Source: Medicago truncatula (Eukaryota; Streptophyta; Magnoliopsida; Fabales; Fabaceae). From it: a DNA stretch of 64,000 nt. The stretch spans positions 29,260,755 through 29,324,754 of the forward strand of contig NC_053048.1 in NCBI RefSeq assembly GCF_003473485.1, written 5' to 3'. The number at the start of each line of letters is the position of its first letter. The stretch's first letter is position 1. This document shows, one piece after another, positions 57,829-64,000 of the stretch. The position numbers were made by a program, and so were the translations under genes. The notes beneath the pieces were generated by a model that did not search any database, was not told the DNA's origin, and was given only the letters and a program-made list of their open reading frames with translations.

Positions 57829-60285
57829 GAATCTAGTCAAAGTCTTGAAATTTGTATAATATAGAATGTCATTTAATTATATATATTTTTAAGATTTTTT
57901 TTAAAAAGTTACGCGTAATTATTTATTGATCCAACCTAATGAAACTTGATGGTATCGGGTAATAGATTACAATGAAAACCGACTCATCCCGTGAACACCT
58001 GTAGGCGTGCATACTGAAACATGTTTGCTTAATTTTTTATTTATTTTTAAATAGGTATCATCATCAAAGGAACTCTCTTCAGTTCATTTAATTGATTTTT
58101 CCAAAAAACACAAAAAAAATATAAAATTATGATTGTAACAAAAAAAAAAAAAGATCAAGTATAGTGGTAGAATTAACACACAAAAAAAGTAGAGTGGTAG
58201 AATGTCAAATTATGATTGTAACAAAAAAAAAAATTATGACTAATAATTGCATTCCATCAAAGTTGTTACTTCCACATTAAAATTGCCAGTAATAAAAATG
58301 GAATTAACACCTGACAAAAAAAATAAAATGGAATTAACATTTTGTAAAAGATAAAAAAAAATAACATTTTTTCATAACACAATTCTTTTTCTTTTTCTTA
58401 AATAATTCATAACCAATTCTTATTTCCTTTACAATAACCTTATCAAGAAAATGCAATTGATATACAATGAAGTTGCAAAATCATTTCATTATCCAGCATG
58501 TGTATAATAGTGTATTCTTTTCACTTTTATATGATAGAAAAGAATGTTACAAAAAAAAATTTTGGTACAAAAGAGGGCCAAAGTCCAAAGAATGTTACAA
58601 TTTTATTTTTTGGTCAATAAGAATGTTACAATTTAAAAGTGACATTAATGATTTAAATTAATATATTCTTTTCACTTTTTTCTGTAAGAAAATAAATATT
58701 TTGTTGAACCTTTTTTATTTATTGGTTACCCATCCATCACTGACTGCACATATTTTGATGAAACTTTAAAATAGCACTTTATGATTTTTTATAAAATTTT
58801 CATGAATAGGAATGATTAAAATTCTTTAATAACATGACTCTTGTTACCTTTTTCAACAAACATATCAAATAGGTATTAAAATAGAACATCAAAATTTGAA
58901 ATTCGAATTAAAAAAATATAATATTTAAGTAAAAAATATCAATTTTGAATTACGGTGTTTTCGAATTCAATATATTTTTTGGTGAGTTAATTTTAGTAAT
59001 TAACATTAAGATGTTAATTAATAAAAAATTAATGGTATTTTTTTTTTGATAAGCAAGGAGAGAAGACAGACATTAATGGTATTTGTACGTTGAGACTAAA
59101 GATTTTTTTGTGGTCAACTTTGAGAGTGAAATTTAAAAACGATTTTTTTTTTAACTTGGTTTAATGATTCAATACTATTTTTAATTTTGACACCAATATT
59201 AATAATATGATCTGAAGAAAAAAAATCATCGCCTAACTTTTCTCAATTTGATGACAATTTGGTTATTCCCTTTAAAATTTGTAGTCAGATTGTTACATCT
59301 TGCGATCATACTCTTTTGAAAATAATTAATTCTCATTAAAACTAATAACATACTCTTTGGTAATCATTTTTATGATTTAGTCAATTTTTTTTTTGAAAAA
59401 TAAGATTTCATTCGATCATCAAATGTTTTTATCCAGAATAAAATAAATGAATATACTTAGGTCCTTGATGTTATATAACTAATTGTATCAAAACAAAAAA
59501 AAGAGAAAATAACATTGATATATATTGTTGCAGATGTCAACGTTTGATCTTTATAAGAATATATAGATCACATAATTATGAAAAAGAAAAATCAAAGCAT
59601 AAACCATGAAATGTCAATTAGAAAGAATGATTGTTCACAAATACAAATCATTTTTCCTTTGTACAAACATAAGAATAACTATAAAATTTCTATTACATGT
59701 ATATATATTTTTTTCTGTACAAACATAATACATAACTACAAAATTTCAATTACATGTAAAAGTCCCATGCATTAAGTGTTTAGAAAAATACAAACTGAAA
59801 TAAGATGACAAATGGACTATCAAACACAGTAGAAATTCAATTACATAATATTTATAAATGATTAACACTCCTATGTGAAAATCCCTTTGCTTTTGATTGT
59901 GATTCAGCGAATTTGTAGAAATGCAATGTGTTTGATCATGATTCTCTATCATAACAAAAATGAAAAATAGAAAGAAAAAAAAAGTGATACAAGTGTGTCT
60001 TGTGAAATTAGACCGATTCGGATGTCTAATATATAGACGTATTTCACTAGGTAATTTGGTAATGTGTCATTTTATTGAAATATGAAACATTTATTTTGGT
60101 GAATCATTTTATTAATTTTAGATGCGTTTATTAATTTGGGTGAAACATATTTTTTGAAAACATTTTAATGCACCGAAGGATATTTTGGACTGCATTTTTA
60201 ATATTTGTTATGATTAAGTAACACTTCCACTTATAAAATAAGTAACGCTTTTTGTACAAAAAAAACAGTAACATATGAACAAATA
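57829..60285. other. AT-rich stretch without genes
   Basis: Long A and T runs and short open frames only. A fragment near 59050-59075 ('gataagcaaggagagaaga') resembles the end of the LINE 3' UTR at 60.29 kb. I see nothing else. Confidence 0.55.
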
Positions 60286-60545
60286 TTTTTTTTTTTTTAA
60301 GCAAGGAGAGGACATGCATAAGGAGTCATCATCGACATCCCAACTAGGTTGGCACCCCGAGATACCTCTATCCTATGCCGCCAAACTCAAAAAATTTATT
60401 AAAAAAAGGGGAAAAAGTTACATACAAAAAGGTGGGGGGACAATACCAAAACCCACAAAAAAAAAAAGCAGAAAACAGAAAAAGAAACAGAAAAATACAA
60501 ATAAACAACCCAAAAGTAGATTAAGGGAATCTATAATTGGGTAAC
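60286..60545 (-). mobile_element. LINE 3' UTR fragment, inverted
   Basis: The - strand reads the same 3' UTR as 57.64-57.83 kb ('gggtgccaacctagttggg', 'ggcggcataggatagaggt'). It is a 5'-truncated insertion of the same LINE family in the opposite orientation. Confidence 0.7.
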
Positions 60546-61794
60546 CCACAACTATCCTATAAAAATCAATTTTCACCTCATTTGGAAGAGTGTCAATCCA
60601 AATCTCACCAATAAAAAATCATTGGGCATGCGGGTTAGTGTCACCCCGTGCACGGGATTTGGAAGGCTGCTTGGATAAAACGTGTTGTACCTTAAGTTTT
60701 TGTTTCTGATTTCGTGTAAGAACAGGCATGAAACCATCATGTGCTTCAGCTGCTGATCTTGCATCATATTCACATATGAACAAATATAAAATTGACCAAA
60801 TTAAAAGTAATATTAATACATATTCAATGTACTTAAAAGTGAGATTTCAGTGTTATTTTCTTTGATTCAATTTGATTAATGCATATTCAATGTACTTCCG
60901 TTTTTCTTTTCTGTCCTAAAATAAAAATTGAAGAGTTTAATAAAATTTCTTTAAAAAAAAGAAGAATAGTTTAGAGAAATAAAAATGTGAATAATATTTG
61001 TTTTAGTACTATTATTTTTTTTTTTAGATTTTATACTTTATGATAAATTATAAATTTGATCATCTTTTTAATAGGTTAAAAGAATATATACAATTTTTCT
61101 GCATATTTAAAAATATTATAATTGAAATATGATATCATGTAAAACAGTCTCGTTAAAATTTCATTATTTACTATCAATTATAAAATATACGATAATAAAA
61201 TTCTCTCACAATATTATTAATATATTATCATCATGAAAATAAAAAAAAAATTTGTTCATTTGTTTAATTTATAAATTCATTACAATGTGAATTGGCCAAC
61301 AAAAATCAATTTGATAGGGTAGCAATTGGTCAATGTCAAAATAATATTTTGTATAAAGAATATTAATATTGCATTTCATTATAATATAAATGATACATAT
61401 GGTTACAAATATTAATATGGAAGAGTATTGAAAACCAAATGCATGAGGATGATAGGTTTGTTCAGAACTATAATTCAATAAAGATAATATTTAAAAATAA
61501 TAAAGATAATAATTTGTTCATTTCATTAATCCAATATTCCTTTATTATTCATTTTTCATTAATTGTCAAATGCACGAAAATGCTTGGTTTGGTTTATGAT
61601 GCCACATGTCACTTTAAAAAAATAAATATTTGGTTTGATTTATGATGCCACATGTCAACACCAAGAGAAAAGAAAATTACTTCTATATTAGGACTTGAAA
61701 TAGGTCCTAAATTTATACTATATAGATATATAGATATCTTGTATATATATAGACTTGATACATTGGTTTTTGCTTATACATAAGACCAAAAAAA
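60546..61794. other. AT-rich stretch without genes
   Basis: Contains a short segment (60.58-60.77 kb, with 'ccccgtgcacggg') and otherwise AT-rich DNA. The phrase 'tgatttatgatgccacatgtc' occurs twice near 61.6 kb as a short tandem repeat. Confidence 0.5.
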
Positions 61795-61960
61795 GTATGT
61801 TGGTTTTGACTCAATTTCATACTCACTATTTACAAAAAATAAAAAAATAAAAAAGTCCCTAAATATAAGACACACTATAAATTATTAGATGCATTTGTTA
61901 CTTTTTTTTTCTTCCAAAATACCTCTTATTAATACTATCAATTTATTTTGGAATATGAAA
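61795..61960. repeat. Displaced distal promoter of kinase copy 7
   Basis: 'gtatgttggttttgactcaa' and 'taaatataagacacacta' match the sequence that directly follows 'aaaaagat' upstream of kinase copies 3 and 5. At copy 7 that sequence breaks off at 54003. Confidence 0.7.
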
Positions 61961-62439
61961 AGTTACATTGAATGCAAATAAACAAAATGTAATTTAGTCC
62001 TCCTTCCGACTCACAATAGAAAATGTAATATTCAATTCCATAATAGACTATTTTTTCAATTAAAATATCAAGGGTTTTATTATCAAGAATACCTTAATTT
62101 CTAGGATCATAGATATCTTAAGAGGGATGAAGTAGTTATCGATACTTACGTCAATATTTGACATATAAAAAATATTATCATTGTCATTGATGGGATCGTC
62201 ATCTTTTAAATTTTCATTAGATTGTTCGACATTATTTTCTTCTACGACCAATCCATCGTTATTCGAAGACTTTTCTACTTGTTTACAACTTTGTTTTAAT
62301 CTCATGTGCATTTATATTTTGTTGCAAATTAGAATTTTGAACTCCCTTTAGTAACATCACGTGATAAATTCTAACTTAAACATGCGTTCATTGTGAATGT
62401 CAATGCTACATAGTCTAACTTAAACATGCCTTCATTGTG
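61961..62439. other. No gene assigned
   Basis: A 83-codon open stretch on the - strand (62311-62060), rich in Asn and Asp, has no recognisable domain. The surroundings are AT-rich. Confidence 0.4.
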
Positions 62440-62735
62440 AATGTGAATGTCGACGGGTGATTACTGATTAGTATGCATGTCACACTGAATCTACGATTAA
62501 AATGAGTTGCTGAAATCACGTAGAATTTCTGTTTCATGAGTGTTGTGTTCATCAACTGACTAGAAGAAAGGCTTAAGTGGGCTTTTCCTACTAGGTGCTT
62601 CAACTGTCGTCCATATCTTGCGTCTTGCGGGGTCGGCGTTAATAAATTTTTCCGATTAAAAAAAAGTGTTTCATCTGTCTTACATGGATTAAGGCATTCT
62701 TTAGAGTTTAGTGCATTTCAAATATGGTCCATACA
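62440..62735 (+). pseudogene. Remnant of TPR intron 11
   Basis: 'tagaatttctgtttcatgag', 'gtgttcatcaactg' and 'agaaaggcttaagtgggctt' match 18.37-18.46 kb and, in part, 5.28-5.35 kb. It has an internal insertion or divergence near 62600-62660. No exon remains. Confidence 0.65.
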
Positions 62736-62749
62736 TTTCTTTAGAGTTT

Positions 62750-63865
62750 ATGCAGACCCACACAACGAATGACTCTTTCGCGGCTCAAATCGGCATAAAG
62801 TTGGATGGCTCTAACTATCCAGTATGGTCCCAAATTGTTGAGATGTATATCTCTGGAAAGGACAAATTGGGGTATATCAATGGACATCTGCCACAACCTC
62901 TATCAACAGACCCGGGTTTTCGGAAATGGAGGACTGAAAACGCAATTATGAAGGGGTGGCTGATCAACTCGATGGACACATCTCTGATTTCCAATTTCAT
63001 TTGATTTCCAACTGCAAAAATGGTATGGGATTCTATATCTACAACTTATTTTGATGGTTCTGACACATCTCAAGTTTATGATCTAAAAAGACAGGTGACC
63101 AAAATAAAACAGAATGGAAGATCCATAGAAAAATATTGCAATGATCTTCAAAGGTTCTGGAGAGAAATTGATTTTCGTCGTCCTAACCCAATGGTGTGTC
63201 AAATTGATATACAAAAATATAAATCAATCATACAAGAAGATCGAGTGTATGTTTTTCTTGATGGGTTGGATGACCGACTAGATAAAGTTCGAAGTGATGT
63301 GCTTCAGTTGCAACCATTTCCTACTGTTGAACAGGCCTATGCTCATGTAAGAAGAGAAGACATTAGACAGGAAGTAATGATAACAGGAGCAGAGAACAGT
63401 TTTGGCGTTGTTATGCCCTCTAAAGGAGTCAAGATTGAAAAAAACCACTGCCTTCTCTTCATATGTCTCCTTCACTTGAGGGTAGAAAACCAATTGCAGC
63501 CTCTAAGACCAAGGCACCATCAGAAGGTGGAGGATGCACTCATTGTGGAAAGTTGAAGCATACACATGAAACTTATTTCAAGTTACATGGGTACCCAGAA
63601 TGGTGGAACGAATTCAAAGCAAAGAAACAACATGAAGCTGCTACTAATGGAGGGTCTGCCCGAGTTGCATTAATGAATTCAGAGCCTCAATTATCTTTCA
63701 TTTAATCTATAGAATCTCATAACACTGAAAAGACAAATAATGAACAAGGTAACTATGGTTATGCATTTCTTAATTCTAACCAGGAAGTTGATAATGGTTG
63801 GATAATTGAATCAAGAGCAACTGACCACATGACATTTGATTCGAGTGAATTTACCAAAATCACTC
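62750..63865 (+). pseudogene. Ty1/copia gag to protease start, decayed
   Basis: Starts with the copia N-terminal pattern (IGIKLDGSNYPVWSQIVEMYI) and gag_2-type text (GRSIEKYCNDLQRFWREID; YVFLDGLDDRLDKVRSDVL). A zinc-knuckle-like CTHCGKLKHTHETYFKLHGYP follows, then the protease start WIIESRATDHMT, where DSGATDHMT is usual, so the catalytic Asp is lost. Stops occur at 63002 and after 63703, and there is a frame shift near 63440. It is cut by an LTR at 63866. Unrelated in sequence to the copia gag at 30.2 kb. Confidence 0.85.
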
Positions 63866-64000
63866 TGATAAGTGCTAGAAAGTTGTATTTTAAATTAATA
63901 TTCAAAGCACTTTTATTACTTGTTTTGCAAGTTATTGAGGGAAAAGCCGAGAGATAGGTGATTATTGCCCTTTTACGCTTTATCTATCTTACTTCACCCA
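63866..64000 (+). mobile_element. Start of an LTR, continues past the window
   Basis: TGATAAGTGCTAGAAAG parallels the start of the solo LTR at 23924 (TGATAAGTGCTCAAAAG), and 'acttgttttgcaagttat' is shared. It begins inside the copia protease region, so it is a nested insertion of the same LTR family. Confidence 0.65.

Larger units (their letters stand above)
54056..61735 (-). mobile_element. Helitron-derived block (left end clear, right end tentative)
   Basis: On the - strand the element ends ...CCCGTGC-TTG-GCACGGG (complement of 54068-54084, 7-bp stem), then about 8 nt, then CTAG at 54059-54056 with T as flank, the standard Helitron 3' end. Helicase remnants in the same orientation lie inside. 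A 5' end of the type TCTATATCT..., followed by 'gttgacatgtggcatcat', is seen near 61735 on the - strand. Kinase-promoter sequence stops at about 54003 and resumes at about 61795, so a net insertion of about 7.8 kb is certain whatever its mechanism. Confidence 0.6.

Noticed and set aside
57840..60285. Possible small genes in AT-rich DNA
   Set aside because: Only 60-70 codon frames rich in Lys, Asn, Ile and Phe, as expected by chance in such composition.
62060..62311. Asn/Asp-rich frame on the - strand as a gene
   Set aside because: Short, AT-driven composition, no start context, no domain, no paralogue in the window.

Overview
The window is nuclear DNA from a flowering plant, most likely a cool-season legume (Medicago, clover or pea type; this assignment is inference). 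The signs are AT-rich intergenic DNA, a gene with twelve GT-AG exons, an array of intronless L-type lectin receptor kinases, and dense nested retrotransposons, MULEs, MITEs, tRNA-derived SINEs, LINEs and a Helitron remnant. Nothing looks bacterial, and I see no rRNA or CRISPR.

Layout. At 1.4-6.2 kb (+) is a complete gene for a mitochondrially targeted TPR-like protein (428 aa predicted). From 9.9 to 53.5 kb the - strand carries a tandem array of L-type lectin receptor kinases. Five copies are full length and open (9967-11925, 14251-16260, 19628-21643, 40385-42370, 49375-51366). Two are truncated pseudogenes (about 27.06-27.85 and 53.05-53.48 kb) and one is a roughly 100-bp 5' remnant (51.7 kb). 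Pieces of the last two exons or last intron of the TPR gene recur on the + strand next to most kinase copies (9.4, 13.2, 18.2-19.3, 40.0, 53.0 and 62.4 kb). The array therefore seems to have spread as a unit made of the TPR gene tail, a convergent kinase gene and its promoter.

Transposons then split the array. A Ty1/copia element (28432-37690) has 205-bp LTRs that look identical and a 5-bp target duplication, and its pol gene is split by a 2.36-kb solo LTR. Two further solo LTRs lie at 23924-27000 (itself holding a 5'-truncated LINE) and 43003-45932. A MULE with long inverted repeats is at 37822-39065. A Helitron-derived block with PIF1-type helicase remnants, LINE pieces and long AT-rich stretches (about 54.06-61.74 kb) separates the last kinase promoter from its distal part. 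The right end holds a decayed copia gag and the start of another LTR.

Function. The kinases are plasma-membrane receptors with an extracellular legume-lectin domain and a cytoplasmic RD kinase, a class known from defence and stress signalling. Their promoters are near-copies with a TATA box about 50-60 bp upstream of the ATG. The TPR gene is unrelated in function; its tail was carried along by duplication. I found no clearly novel biochemical system. The unusual content is structural: co-duplicated gene tails, a recombination mosaic between two kinases, a 0.9-kb inversion, insertion sites readable from sister copies, and LTRs rich in short palindromes.
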